Assembly: GCF_023822065.1 (NCBI RefSeq) | Contig: NZ_CP084930.1 | Coordinates: forward strand, 124,001 to 188,000 | From: Sphingomonas morindae | GTDB lineage: Bacteria; Pseudomonadota; Alphaproteobacteria; Sphingomonadales; Sphingomonadaceae | Direction of reading: 5' to 3' | DNA: 64,000 bases | Part shown: positions 40,663 to 50,179 of the stretch, piece by piece | How the letters are laid out: every line of letters begins with the position of its first letter | Position numbering within the stretch: position 1 is the stretch's first letter | Notes under the pieces: model-generated | The model's database searches: none | Told to the model about the DNA's origin: nothing | What the model saw: only the letters and a program-made list of their open reading frames with translations | Translations under genes and position numbers: made by a program

Positions 40663-40767
40663 GCCGGACACGGGCTCGTACCGTTCCGGCCCCAGCATAA
40701 ACCACGCCTTTACCTTCCGCCGTTAAGCCCGCCATCGAGCCGGTAGGTCCCGGCGGCGGAGGGTGGA

Positions 40768-41418
40768 ATGGCGAGCAAGCCGGGCGATCTGCGGGCGCCG
40801 GACATGGGCAGCGGGTTGGCGGCGGTGATCGCGCGCGACGGCAGCGCCGCCCATCCCCATGTGCTGCGCCTCGCCACCGCCGCCGCGCCGGACCTCGCCG
40901 ATTGCGTCCATTTCCTCGCGCTGCTGCACGGCCGCTTTCCCGGCGTGCTGGATCACGCGGCCGAGCGTGTCTTCGCCACCGGCGCGCGCGACTGGATGTT
41001 CCGCGCCGCCGCCGCCTTCGCCGCCGAGCGCGCCTTCCTGGCCCGCCTGGTGCTGGTTGTGGGCGCGATGCCGATCACCATCGCCCAGACCCAGAGCGAG
41101 AACGCGGCGCTGCAACAGGCGCATGCGTTGGGCGTGCTGGCCCAGTCCGAACGGCGCGGCACGGCGCTCGGCGCGGCGCTCGCGCTGGTGCTGGATTGGC
41201 CCGCCATCCGCCTGCTGATGGAGCGCGCCGGCGCGGGCGCCGGGCTGGCGCTGCCGCCGCTCGATCTGCCCTCGGCCGAGGATAGCTATGCGCTCCTGCC
41301 CGCCTTGTTCGAGAATGCCGGCGTGGAGCGCGCGGTGCGGTTCGGCGTGCAGCAGCTGCTGCTTCAGCACCAGGGCCTGTGGGATCTTCTGGAGACGCGC
41401 GCCGGCACGCGCCGCTGA
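40768..41418 (+). CDS. Conserved-looking hypothetical protein
   Basis: A 216-residue soluble, mostly helical protein rich in alanine and leucine. I do not recognise its family. GGAGGG precedes the ATG at suitable spacing and codon use matches real genes nearby, which supports it being coding. Segments such as DCVHFLALLHGRFPGVLDHA, AAAFAAERAFLARLVLVVGA and QAHALGVLAQSERRGTALGA suggest a helical bundle; TIAQTQSENAAL is the most polar stretch. No signal peptide or transmembrane helix is evident. Its stop codon abuts the stop of the convergent anmK with no base between them. It may be specific to sphingomonads. Confidence 0.72.
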   Translation: MASKPGDLRAPDMGSGLAAVIARDGSAAHPHVLRLATAAAPDLADCVHFLALLHGRFPGVLDHAAERVFATGARDWMFRAAAAFAAERAFLARLVLVVGAMPITIAQTQSENAALQQAHALGVLAQSERRGTALGAALALVLDWPAIRLLMERAGAGAGLALPPLDLPSAEDSYALLPALFENAGVERAVRFGVQQLLLQHQGLWDLLETRAGTRR

Positions 41419-42522
41419 TCAGCGCTGGGGATCATGGTGCCGGCCGCCGGTGCGCGGCGCGGCGACGCCGGTGGTGCCGGGAAAGCTGATCGGCAGCCCG
41501 CGCCGCGCCCGCACCGCCAGATAGGCGAAGCCTTCCGCCTCGGTGGCATCGCCATTCCAGCCGAGCGCCTCGATCGGCGTGACGGGCAGACCCGTGCGCG
41601 CCGCCAGCATCGCCATCAGCGTGGCATTGTGCCGCCCGCCCCCCGCGACGATCAGCCGCGCCGGACGCGCGGGCAGCAGGTCGAGCGCGAGCGCCACCGT
41701 CGCGGCGGTGAAGGCGGTGAGCGTGGCGGCGCCATCGGCCGGCGCGAGGCCGCGCGCGGGCTGGATGGTGAAATCGGCGCGGTCGAGCGATTTGGGAGGC
41801 GGCTGATCGAACCAGTCGCTGTCGAGCAGCATGTCCAGCACGCTGGCATCGACATGGCCCTGCGCCGCCAGCGCGCCGCCCGCGTCGAAGGCGCGGCCGC
41901 ATTCGGCGGCCATCCAATCGTCGATCAGGCCGTTGGCCGGCCCGGTATCGAAGGCGATCAGCCGGTCCTGATCGAGATAGGTGATGTTGGCGACGCCGCC
42001 CAGGTTGAGCACCGCCGCCGGCAGCCCTTCGGCGCCTATCAGCGCGCGGTGGTAGACGGGGATCAGCGGCGCCCCCTGGCCGCCGGCGGCGACATCGGCC
42101 GAGCGGAAATCATCGGTCACCGCGATGCCCAGCGCCCGCGCCAGGGCGGCGCCGTCGCCGATCTGCCAGGTCCAGCCACGGTCCGGCCGATGCGCCACCG
42201 TCTGCCCGTGGAAGCCCGCCACCGCCACCTGCTCCGGCGCCACCCCGGCCTCGGCCAACAGGCGCCGCACCGCCGCGACATGGCGATCGGTGAGCATCGC
42301 GGCGGCGGCATCGATCGTGGCGTCGGCGCCGGGCGCGGCGCAGGCCAGCGCCCGCTGCGTCGCCGCCTGGAGCTGGCGCCGGTCGGTCTCGGCATAGGGC
42401 TCGGATCGGAAGGCGATGGGGCGGACATGCGCCTCGCCATCGGTCTCGATCAGCGCCGCGTCGACCCCGTCCAGCGAGGTGCCCGACATTAGGCCCACCG
42501 CCAGCACATGCTCGCTACCCAT
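41419..42522 (-). CDS. anmK: Anhydro-N-acetylmuramic acid kinase
   Basis: Phosphorylates and opens 1,6-anhydroMurNAc released during wall turnover, giving MurNAc-6-phosphate for recycling. The 367-residue ASKHA kinase has the N-terminal loop [19 protein letters not shown], the phosphate 2 loop [15 protein letters not shown], and [40 protein letters not shown] is a family block. Its substrate is produced by enzymes such as the Slt-type transglycosylase at 3.7 kb. It is divergent from tyrS (32-base gap) and abuts the hypothetical gene at its 3' end. Confidence 0.95.
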   Translation of the reverse strand: MGSEHVLAVGLMSGTSLDGVDAALIETDGEAHVRPIAFRSEPYAETDRRQLQAATQRALACAAPGADATIDAAAAMLTDRHVAAVRRLLAEAGVAPEQVAVAGFHGQTVAHRPDRGWTWQIGDGAALARALGIAVTDDFRSADVAAGGQGAPLIPVYHRALIGAEGLPAAVLNLGGVANITYLDQDRLIAFDTGPANGLIDDWMAAECGRAFDAGGALAAQGHVDASVLDMLLDSDWFDQPPPKSLDRADFTIQPARGLAPADGAATLTAFTAATVALALDLLPARPARLIVAGGGRHNATLMAMLAARTGLPVTPIEALGWNGDATEAEGFAYLAVRARRGLPISFPGTTGVAAPRTGGRHHDPQR

Positions 42523-42554
42523 GCCGCATTCCCTTGTGCTACCGAGCGCCCATC

Positions 42555-43781
42555 ATGACGCGCTTCCGGTCCGATCTCCTCCGCCTACTCGACAGCCGCG
42601 GCTATATCCACCAGCTCACCGACGCGGAGGGGCTGGACGCCCTGGCCGAACGGCAGATCGTGCCGGGCTATATCGGCTTCGATCCGACCGCGCCGTCGCT
42701 GCACGTGGGCAGCCTGGTGCAGATCATGATGCTGCGCCGGCTCCAGCAGGCGGGGCACAAGCCGATCGTGCTGATGGGCGGCGGCACCGGCAAGATCGGC
42801 GATCCGAGCTTCAAGGACGAAGCCCGCAAGCTGATGACCGAGGAGGTGATCGCCAGCAACATCGCCTCGATCAAGCGCGTGTTCGAGCGCTTCCTGCGCT
42901 TCGGCGACGGCCCGAGCGACGCCATCCTGCTCGACAATGCCGAATGGCTCGACAAGCTCGAATATATCCCCTTCCTGCGCGACATCGGCCAGCATTTCTC
43001 GGTCAACCGGATGCTGAGCTTCGATTCGGTCAAGCTGCGGCTGGATCGCGAGCAGTCGCTCTCCTTCCTCGAATTCAACTACATGATCCTCCAGGGCTAT
43101 GACTTCCTGGAGCTGGCCCGACGCGCCGGATGCCGGCTGCAGATGGGCGGCTCGGATCAGTGGGGCAATATCGTCAACGGCATCGAGCTTGGCCGCCGGG
43201 TCGAGGGCACGCCCTTGTTCGGGCTGACCAGTCCGCTCATCACCACTGCCGATGGCGGCAAGATGGGCAAGACCGCTAAGGGCGCCGTCTGGCTCAACGC
43301 CGATATGCTGCCGCCCTATGATTACTGGCAGTTCTGGCGGAACACGCAGGATGCCGATGTCGGCCGCTTCCTGCGCCTCTTCACCGATCTTCCGCTCGAC
43401 GAGATCGCGCGGCTGGAGGCGCTGCCGGGCGCCGAGATCAACGAGGCGAAGAAGCAGCTCGCGCACCATGCGACCGCGCTCGCCCATGGCGAGGCGGCGG
43501 CGGTGGACGCGGCCGAAACCGCGCGCCGCACCTTCGAGGAAGGCGCGGCCGGCGCGGCGCTGCCGCAGCTGCGCGTGGATGGCGGCCGGATCGGGCTGGT
43601 GCCCGCGCTGACGGTGCTCGGCTTCGCCGCCTCCAACGGCGAGGCGCGCCGCAAGATCGCCGAGGGCGCGGTGCGGCTCAACGATCTCGCCATCACCGAT
43701 CCCGGGTTCGAGATCGTGCTGGAGGATCAGCCGATCAAGCTCAGCCTCGGCAAGAAGCGGCACGGCCTGTTGCTGCCCTGA
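42555..43781 (+). CDS. tyrS: Tyrosyl-tRNA synthetase
   Basis: Class I synthetase that charges tRNA-Tyr. The 408-residue protein has the HIGH-like motif in [34 protein letters not shown], the tyrosine-binding block [20 protein letters not shown], and the KMSKS-like loop [17 protein letters not shown]-terminal S4 RNA-binding domain follows ([20 protein letters not shown]). ATG 42555 gives [12 protein letters not shown], matching the usual start; the frame is open seven codons further. It stands alone, divergent from anmK, with the PilZ gene 90 bases downstream on the same strand. Confidence 0.97.
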   Translation: MTRFRSDLLRLLDSRGYIHQLTDAEGLDALAERQIVPGYIGFDPTAPSLHVGSLVQIMMLRRLQQAGHKPIVLMGGGTGKIGDPSFKDEARKLMTEEVIASNIASIKRVFERFLRFGDGPSDAILLDNAEWLDKLEYIPFLRDIGQHFSVNRMLSFDSVKLRLDREQSLSFLEFNYMILQGYDFLELARRAGCRLQMGGSDQWGNIVNGIELGRRVEGTPLFGLTSPLITTADGGKMGKTAKGAVWLNADMLPPYDYWQFWRNTQDADVGRFLRLFTDLPLDEIARLEALPGAEINEAKKQLAHHATALAHGEAAAVDAAETARRTFEEGAAGAALPQLRVDGGRIGLVPALTVLGFAASNGEARRKIAEGAVRLNDLAITDPGFEIVLEDQPIKLSLGKKRHGLLLP

Positions 43782-43871
43782 TCCGGACAGGGTTAGCGCG
43801 TCTTAACCGCGCGCCCTTACCAGAGCTTCAGCTCCGGGGCGCACAAGCGAGGCAGGCTTGGAGAGGAAGAC

Positions 43872-44204
43872 ATGGCCACCGCACCGCGAACGACCGAGTT
43901 GCGCCGGGCCCCGCGCGACATCGTCTCCTTCCGCACTCCCATTCGCGGCCCCGCCGGCGAAACGGGGCGCGCGATGGTGGTGGATCTTTCGCCCTTCGGG
44001 CTGATGGCGCGCAGCGCCAGCCAGGTCGCGATCGGCGAGATCATCTCCATCGCCCTGCCCGCGCTGGGCGAACGGCCGGCGCGCATCATCTGGGCGCTGG
44101 CCGGGCGGATCGGCGCCGAGTTTCTGAGCACCATCGAGGCGGGCGATTATGCGCGCCTGCTCAGCGCCGCGCCGCACGACCGGCCGAGCTGGAACGGCCT
44201 CTGA
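43872..44204 (+). CDS. PilZ domain protein, putative c-di-GMP effector
   Basis: A single-domain 110-residue PilZ protein. The cyclic-di-GMP signature is seen as RRAPRDIVSFRT (RxxxR-like turn) and VVDLSPFGLMARSA (D-x-S-x-x-G). ARIIWALAGRIGAEFLS fits the later strands. Because both signature parts are present, ligand binding is likely. A partner is not evident, though the EAL protein at 50-52 kb could influence the same second messenger. The start follows GGAGAGGAA at workable spacing. It is convergent with recG, 16 bases away. Confidence 0.88.
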   Translation: MATAPRTTELRRAPRDIVSFRTPIRGPAGETGRAMVVDLSPFGLMARSASQVAIGEIISIALPALGERPARIIWALAGRIGAEFLSTIEAGDYARLLSAAPHDRPSWNGL

Positions 44205-44220
44205 CCGGAACGGCGCCGCG

Positions 44221-46284
44221 CTACCCCGCGCGCAGCAGCGCCACCGCCGCGTCGCGTTCGAGCAGATAGAGGAGGGTGCGCGCCGCGCGGCCGCGCGGAC
44301 CGTCCAGCCCGCCGTCGCGATCGGTGAGCAGGCGCGCATCATCGTGCGCGGTGCCGATCAGCGCGGCGGTGCGCTCGGCATCGGCGAGCCGCGCCCCCGC
44401 CTCGCCCGATTGGCGCGTGCCGAGCAGCTCGCCGCCGCCGCGCAGGCGGAGATCCTCCTCGGCGATGCGGAAGCCGTCGGTCGTCTCGCGCATCAGCGCC
44501 AGGCGCGCGCGCGCGGTTTCGGACAGCGCCGCGCCGCGCAGCAAAAGGCATACCGAGTGGCCGCCGCCCCGCCCCACCCGGCCGCGCAGCTGGTGGAGCT
44601 GGGCGAGGCCGAACCGCTCCGCCCCCTCGATCACGATCAGCGTGGCGTTGGGCACGTCCACGCCCACCTCGATCACCGTGGTCGCCACCAGCACCGCCAC
44701 CTCGCCGGCCTGGAAGGCGGCCATGACCGCGTCCTTGTCCGGCCCCTTCATCCGGCCATGGACAAGCCCGACGCGCGCGCCGAACTGCTGGCGCAGGCTG
44801 GCGGCGCGCGCCTCGGCGGCGGCATCGTCGCCCGTGTCGCTCTCCTCGACCAGCGGGCAGACCCAATAGGCCTGGCCGCCCGCCGCGATATGCCGGCCGA
44901 GCCCCGCCACCACCTCGTCGATCCGCTCGAGCGCGATCACGCGCGTCTCGATCGGCTGGCGGCCCGGCGGCATCTCGTCGAGCCGGCTCACATCCATCTC
45001 GCCATAATGGGCAAGGGTAAGCGTCCGAGGGATGGGGGTGGCGGTCATCACCAGCATGTGCGGCGGATGCTGGCCCTTGGCGGCGAGCATCAGCCGCTGC
45101 GCCACGCCGAAGCGGTGCTGCTCGTCCACCACCACCAGCCCGAGCGCACGATACTGGACGGCGTCCTGGAAGATGGCATGGGTGCCGATCAGAAGATCGA
45201 TCGACCCGTCGGCGAGCCCCATCAGCGTCGCCTCGCGCGCGCGGCCCTTTTCGCGACCCGTCAGAATGGCGAGCCGCAGCCCGAGCGGAGCGAGCTGGCG
45301 GCTCAGCGTCTCGAAATGCTGGCGGGCGAGGATTTCGGTCGGCGCGAGGAGCGCGCCCTGCGCGCCCGCCTCGGCGGCGATCAGCAGCGCCATCAGCGCC
45401 ACCAGCGTCTTGCCCGCGCCGACATCGCCCTGCAGCAGGCGCAGCATCGGCACCGACTGGGCGATATCGCCCTCGATCTCGGCGATCGCCTGCGCCTGCG
45501 CGTTGGTGGGGCGATAGGGCAGCGCCAGCCGCAGCCGGTGGCGGCCATCGCCCGCCAGCGGCCGCCCGCGCCGCCGCCGGGTCGAGGCGCGCACCAGCAT
45601 CAGCGCCAATTGGTTGGCGAACACCTCGTCATAGGCGAGCCGCGCGCGCGCCGCCTCGTCCTGCGGATCGGCATGGGCCCGCATCAGCGCCGCGCCGAAG
45701 CTCGGCCAGCCCCGTGCCGAAACCAGGCTCGGCTCGATCCATTCGGGCAAATCCGGCACCCGCGCGAGCGCCTGCTCGACGAGCAGCGCGATGCGGCGCG
45801 AGGTGATGCCGGCCGACAGCGGATAGATCGGCTCGCGGCTCGCAATCTCCTCGTCGGAGCCGGGCTCCACCACCTGGTCCGGATGGACGATCTGGAGGCC
45901 CTGGCCGTAGGAATCGAGCCGGCCCGCCACCAGCCGCGCCTCGCCGATCGGAAACTGCTTGCGCGCCCAGCCGCCGCCGCCGCCGAAATAGACCAGCGCC
46001 ACCGGCGCACCGGCGCTGTCCTGCGCCTCGACCCGGAACGGCCCGCGCGGCGAAGACGACGCGCGATAGCCGGTGGCGGTGAGCGCCACGATCACGCCGC
46101 GGCCGATCTCGGCCTCGGCCAGCGTGTCCACTCGCCGACGCTCCACAATCGCCACGGGAAAGTGGAACAGCACGTCGATCACCCGGTTCAGGCCGAGCTT
46201 CTTCAGCGGCTTGGCCAGGGTAGGGCCAACGCCTTTCAGCGCCTCCACCTCGGCGAACAGCGGATTGAGGATTTCGGGTCGCAT
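44221..46284 (-). CDS. recG: ATP-dependent DNA helicase RecG
   Basis: Branch-migrating helicase that remodels stalled forks and recombination junctions. The 687-residue protein has the N-terminal OB/wedge domain (VALVYFGGGGGWARKQFPIG), then a superfamily 2 core: Walker A GDVGAGKTLVALMA, the DExH-type box VVDEQHRFGVAQR, motif III TATPIPRTLTLAHYG, and motif VI QLHQLRGRVGRGGG. ATG 46284 begins MRPEILNPLFAEVEALKGVG, as in homologues; the frame extends upstream without support. It is divergent from sdhE, with 77 bases between starts. Confidence 0.97.
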   Translation of the reverse strand: MRPEILNPLFAEVEALKGVGPTLAKPLKKLGLNRVIDVLFHFPVAIVERRRVDTLAEAEIGRGVIVALTATGYRASSSPRGPFRVEAQDSAGAPVALVYFGGGGGWARKQFPIGEARLVAGRLDSYGQGLQIVHPDQVVEPGSDEEIASREPIYPLSAGITSRRIALLVEQALARVPDLPEWIEPSLVSARGWPSFGAALMRAHADPQDEAARARLAYDEVFANQLALMLVRASTRRRRGRPLAGDGRHRLRLALPYRPTNAQAQAIAEIEGDIAQSVPMLRLLQGDVGAGKTLVALMALLIAAEAGAQGALLAPTEILARQHFETLSRQLAPLGLRLAILTGREKGRAREATLMGLADGSIDLLIGTHAIFQDAVQYRALGLVVVDEQHRFGVAQRLMLAAKGQHPPHMLVMTATPIPRTLTLAHYGEMDVSRLDEMPPGRQPIETRVIALERIDEVVAGLGRHIAAGGQAYWVCPLVEESDTGDDAAAEARAASLRQQFGARVGLVHGRMKGPDKDAVMAAFQAGEVAVLVATTVIEVGVDVPNATLIVIEGAERFGLAQLHQLRGRVGRGGGHSVCLLLRGAALSETARARLALMRETTDGFRIAEEDLRLRGGGELLGTRQSGEAGARLADAERTAALIGTAHDDARLLTDRDGGLDGPRGRAARTLLYLLERDAAVALLRAG

Positions 46285-46361
46285 CACTAGATGGCGTGTC
46301 GATACACCGCGTCGCCGCCGGCTCAAAGCGCCGCGTGCGGCCGTTCATGCTGGGAGTTATC

Positions 46362-46628
46362 TTGGATCGCGCTACTGAGCTCAAGCGTCTCCGTTTCCGC
46401 GCCTGGCATCGCGGCACCAAGGAGGCGGACCTGCTGATCGGCGGTTTCTTCGACCGCCACGCGGCCGGCTGGGGCGACGCGGAGATCGCCTGGTTCGCGG
46501 CGCTGCTCGAGGAAGACGATGTCGATGTCATGGCCTGGGCGATCGGCACCCAGGTTGCTCCGGCGCGCTTTCAGGGTCCGCTGATGGAAGGGCTGATGAC
46601 GCTCGATTATATTCCGGTCGCCAAGTGA
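46362..46628 (+). CDS. sdhE: Succinate dehydrogenase assembly factor SdhE (FAD assembly)
   Basis: Small protein that promotes covalent FAD attachment to the SdhA subunit. The key family motif is seen in RLRFRAWHRGTKEADLLIGG (RxxxRRG-type, with the Arg-Gly pair), then FFDRHAAGWGDAEIAWFAAL. TTG 46362 is proposed as start: GGGAG lies five bases upstream, and this gives 88 residues beginning MDRATELKRLRFRAWH, the usual length. ATG 46347 would add five residues and is the alternative. It lies 55 bases ahead of mfd on the same strand and is divergent from recG, a recG-sdhE-mfd arrangement common in alphaproteobacteria. Confidence 0.93.
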   Translation: MDRATELKRLRFRAWHRGTKEADLLIGGFFDRHAAGWGDAEIAWFAALLEEDDVDVMAWAIGTQVAPARFQGPLMEGLMTLDYIPVAK

Positions 46629-46683
46629 TCCGAACCGCCGATCCGCGCCGCCCCTCCCGTATCGCTTCCGCCCGGCCCCGCGC

Positions 46684-49600
46684 ATGACTGAGCCGCTCGC
46701 CCGCATCCTCGCCGCCACGGCGCCGCTCACCCTCGCCTCGGCCCCGCCCGGCTTCCTGCCCTGGTTCGCCGCCGATCTCGCGCGCGCGGCCGCGCCGCGC
46801 GGCCGCGCCGTGTTCATCGCCGCCGATGAGGCGCAGATGCGCGGCATCGCCGACGCCGCGGGCTTCTTCGCGCCGGAGCTGGAGCTGCTCAGCTTTCCCG
46901 CCTGGGATTGCCTGCCCTATGATCGCGCCTCGCCCTCGCTGCGCATCTCGGCCGAGCGGCTGGCGACGCTGCACGCGCTCCAGGCCAAGCCCAAGGGGCC
47001 CCAGCTCCTGGTGACGACCGCCAATGCGGCGACCCAGCGCACCCTCACCCCGTTCCGCACGCGCCAGCTGGTGGCGCGGCTGGCGCCCGGCGAACGCATC
47101 GATCGCGACCGGCTGGCGGCGCTGCTGCAGGCCAATGGCTATAGCCGCACCGACACGGTGCACGATCCGGGCGAATATGCCGTGCGGGGCGGCCTGGTGG
47201 ATCTCTGGCCCTCGGGCGAGACGCTGGCGCTGCGGCTGGACTTCTTCGGCGACGAGATCGAGAGCGTGCGCCGCTTCGATCCCTCCGACCAGCGGACGGT
47301 GGACCGCGTGGACGGCTTCACGCTGCTGCCCGCGTCCGAGGCGCTGCTCGACGCCGAGTCGATCAAGCGCTTCCGCTCCGGCTATCGCGAGCGCTTCGGC
47401 GCCACCGCGACGGGCGATCCGCTGTACCAGGCGGTGTCCGAGGGACGGCGGCTGGCGGGCATGGATCATTGGCTGCCGCTGTTCGAGGAGCGGCTGGCCA
47501 CGCTGTTCGACCATCTCGGGCCCGACGACCGGATCGTCCGCGACAGCGGCAGCATCGGCGCGGTCGAATCCCGGATCGAGGCGATCGCCGACTATTTCGA
47601 CAATCGCAAGCGCGCCCAATCCGCCGATCCGGGCAGCTATCGCCCGCTCCCGCCGGACACGCTCTACCTCTCCGCCGACGAATGGGCGGCGGCGGTGGCG
47701 GCGCGGCCGATGCACCTCGCCACGCCCTTCCGCGAGCCCGAGAGCGCGACGGTGATCGATCTCGGCGTCGAGGCCCCGCGCGATTTCGCGCCGGAGCGCA
47801 CCGCCAACGAGAATGTCTATGAGGCGGTCGCCGGCCATGTCCGCGCGCTGCACCGCGCCGGCAAGAAGGTGGTGCTCGCCAGCTATACGCGCGGCTCGCG
47901 CGAACGGCTGAGCGGGCTGCTCGCGGACCACGGGCTCAGCGCGCTCGCGCCGGAGGAGAGCTGGCAGGCCGCGCTGGGCGCCGCCACCCCCAAGCCCAAT
48001 GGCCGCGTCGCGCTGGCGGTGGTGCCGCTGGACCATGGCTTCACCACGCGCGACGTGGCGGTGCTGACCGAGCAGGACATGCTGGGCGACCGGCTGGTGC
48101 GGCGCGCCCGGCGGCGCAAGAGCACCGACGCCTTTCTCAACGAGCTGGCCACGCTTTCGCCGGGTGATTTCGTCGTCCATGTCGATCACGGCATCGGGCG
48201 CTACGAAGGGCTGACCTCGGTGCCCGTCGGCAAGGCGCCGCACGATTGCGTGCTGCTCTCCTATGCCGGCGGCGACAAGCTCTACGTGCCGATCGAGAAT
48301 ATCGACGTGCTCTCGCGCTACGGCGCGGATGCCGAGGGGGTCGCGCTGGATCGGCTGGGCGGCGTCGCCTGGCAGCAGCGCAAGGCGCGGATGAAGGAGC
48401 GCATCCGCGAGATCGCGGGCGAGCTGATGAAGACCGCCGCCGCCCGCGCGCTGCGCGCCGCCGAGGTGGCCGATGCCGCGACCGGCTATGCCGAGTTCGT
48501 CGATCGCTTCCCCTATGAGGAGACCGAGGACCAGGACCGCGCCATCGCCGAGACGCTCGAGGATCTCGCCGCCGGCCGGCCGATGGATCGGCTGGTGGTG
48601 GGCGATGTCGGCTTCGGCAAGACCGAGGTGGCGCTGCGCGCGGCCTTTGTCGCGGCGATGGCGGGCTTGCAGGTGGCGGTGGTATGCCCCACCACGCTGC
48701 TCGCGCGCCAGCATCACCAGAATTTCGTCGCGCGCTTCCAGGGCTTTCCGCTCAAGATCGGGCGGCTTTCGCGGCTCGTCGGCACGGCCGAGGCCAAGGC
48801 GGTGCGCGAGGGCCTGGCGGATGGCACGCTCGATATCGTGGTCGGCACCCATGCCGTCTTCGCCAAAACGGTAAACTTCAAGCGGCTGGGGCTGGTGATC
48901 GTCGACGAGGAGCAGCGCTTCGGCGTCACCCACAAGGAGCGGCTCAAGGCGCTCAGGACCGACGTCCACGTGCTGACCCTCACCGCCACGCCGATCCCGC
49001 GCACCCTGCAGATGGCGATGTCTGGCCTGCGCGAGCTTTCGGTGATCCAGACGCCGCCGGTCGACCGGCTGGCGGTGCGCACCTATGTCATGCCCTGGGA
49101 TCCGGTGGTGCTGCGCGAGGCGCTGCTGCGCGAGCATTATCGCGGCGGCCAAGCCTATTTCGTCGCGCCGCGCGTCGCCGATCTGCCCGATATCGAGCGC
49201 TTCCTGCGCGAAGACGTGCCCGAGGTCCGCTTCGTCACCGCCCATGGCCAGATGGGCGCGACCGAGGTGGAGGAGAAGATGTCGGCCTTTTACGACCGCA
49301 AATATGACGTGCTGCTTTCCACCACGATCGTGGAGAGCGGGCTCGACATTCCCTCGGCCAACACCATCATCATCCACCGCGCGGATCGCTTCGGCCTCGC
49401 CCAGCTCTACCAGCTGCGCGGGCGGGTCGGCCGATCCAAGACGCGCGCCTATGCCTATCTCACCACCTCCGCCGGCCGGCTGATGACCGAGGCGGCCGAG
49501 AAGCGGCTGCAGGTGCTGGCCAATCTCGAGAGCCTCGGCGCCGGATTCCAGCTCGCCAGCCACGATCTCGATATTCGCGGCGCCGGCAATCTGGTGGGCG

Positions 49601-50163
49601 ACGAGCAATCGGGCCATATCAAGGAAGTCGGCTTCGAACTGTACCAGTCGATGCTGGAGGACGCGATCCTCGTCGCCAAATCGGGCGGCGTGGATGTGCC
49701 CGAGGCCAAGACCGATTTCTCGCCGCAGATCACCGTGGACGCGCCGATCCTCATTCCCGAGGACTATGTGCCCGATCTCGATCTGCGCATGGGTCTGTAC
49801 CGGCGGCTGAACGAGATCGACGACAAGCGCGGCATCGAGGCCTTCGCCGCCGAGCTGATCGACCGCTTCGGCAAGCTGCCCGAGGCGACGCGCAATCTGA
49901 TCGACGTGATCGGGATCAAGCTGGATTGCCGCACCGCGCGCGTGGCCAAGCTGGATGTTGGGCCGCACGGCGCGCTCGTCACCTTCGCCGAGGGCGGCTT
50001 TCCCAATGTCCCCGGCCTGTTCGCCTATGTCGAGCGGCTCAAGGGCTCGGCGCGGCTGCGTCCCGACGAGAAGCTGGTGATCAGCCGCGCCTGGGGCGAT
50101 CCGAAGGCGCGGCTGCACGGCGCCGCGCAATTGGCGAAGGGGCTGGCCAAGGCGGCGGGCTGA
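46684..50163 (+). CDS. mfd: Transcription-repair coupling factor Mfd
   Basis: Translocase that removes RNA polymerase stalled at lesions and recruits UvrA. The 1159-residue protein has the UvrB-like N-terminal part (LRISAERLATLHALQAKPKG), the RNA-polymerase-interaction (CarD-like) domain (GDFVVHVDHGIGRYEGLTSV), a RecG-like translocase with Walker A GDVGFGKTEVALRAAF, the box VIVDEEQRFGVTHKERLK, TATPIPRTLQMAMSG and QLYQLRGRVGRSKTRAYAYL. The C-terminal TRCF domain (DLDLRMGLYRRLNEIDDKRG) follows. It is complete and ends 16 bases before the convergent EAL-domain gene. Confidence 0.98.
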   Translation: MTEPLARILAATAPLTLASAPPGFLPWFAADLARAAAPRGRAVFIAADEAQMRGIADAAGFFAPELELLSFPAWDCLPYDRASPSLRISAERLATLHALQAKPKGPQLLVTTANAATQRTLTPFRTRQLVARLAPGERIDRDRLAALLQANGYSRTDTVHDPGEYAVRGGLVDLWPSGETLALRLDFFGDEIESVRRFDPSDQRTVDRVDGFTLLPASEALLDAESIKRFRSGYRERFGATATGDPLYQAVSEGRRLAGMDHWLPLFEERLATLFDHLGPDDRIVRDSGSIGAVESRIEAIADYFDNRKRAQSADPGSYRPLPPDTLYLSADEWAAAVAARPMHLATPFREPESATVIDLGVEAPRDFAPERTANENVYEAVAGHVRALHRAGKKVVLASYTRGSRERLSGLLADHGLSALAPEESWQAALGAATPKPNGRVALAVVPLDHGFTTRDVAVLTEQDMLGDRLVRRARRRKSTDAFLNELATLSPGDFVVHVDHGIGRYEGLTSVPVGKAPHDCVLLSYAGGDKLYVPIENIDVLSRYGADAEGVALDRLGGVAWQQRKARMKERIREIAGELMKTAAARALRAAEVADAATGYAEFVDRFPYEETEDQDRAIAETLEDLAAGRPMDRLVVGDVGFGKTEVALRAAFVAAMAGLQVAVVCPTTLLARQHHQNFVARFQGFPLKIGRLSRLVGTAEAKAVREGLADGTLDIVVGTHAVFAKTVNFKRLGLVIVDEEQRFGVTHKERLKALRTDVHVLTLTATPIPRTLQMAMSGLRELSVIQTPPVDRLAVRTYVMPWDPVVLREALLREHYRGGQAYFVAPRVADLPDIERFLREDVPEVRFVTAHGQMGATEVEEKMSAFYDRKYDVLLSTTIVESGLDIPSANTIIIHRADRFGLAQLYQLRGRVGRSKTRAYAYLTTSAGRLMTEAAEKRLQVLANLESLGAGFQLASHDLDIRGAGNLVGDEQSGHIKEVGFELYQSMLEDAILVAKSGGVDVPEAKTDFSPQITVDAPILIPEDYVPDLDLRMGLYRRLNEIDDKRGIEAFAAELIDRFGKLPEATRNLIDVIGIKLDCRTARVAKLDVGPHGALVTFAEGGFPNVPGLFAYVERLKGSARLRPDEKLVISRAWGDPKARLHGAAQLAKGLAKAAG

Positions 50164-50179
50164 GCCCCGCCGCCGCCCG

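Noticed and set aside
40663-40767. Possible rpoD terminator (CCGGA...TCCGG)
   Set aside because: The stem is only five bases with a long loop and no T-run follows.
43793-43806. CtrA-like box TTAG-N6-TTAA before the PilZ gene, and TTAACCTTAAG near 7046
   Set aside because: The known CtrA consensus is TTAA-N7-TTAA. Spacing is off by one in the first and far too short in the second, so neither is claimed.
46528-50130. 1200-codon open frame antisense to mfd
   Set aside because: Same cause as above; mfd motifs are unmistakable and the antisense product is composition-biased with no domain.
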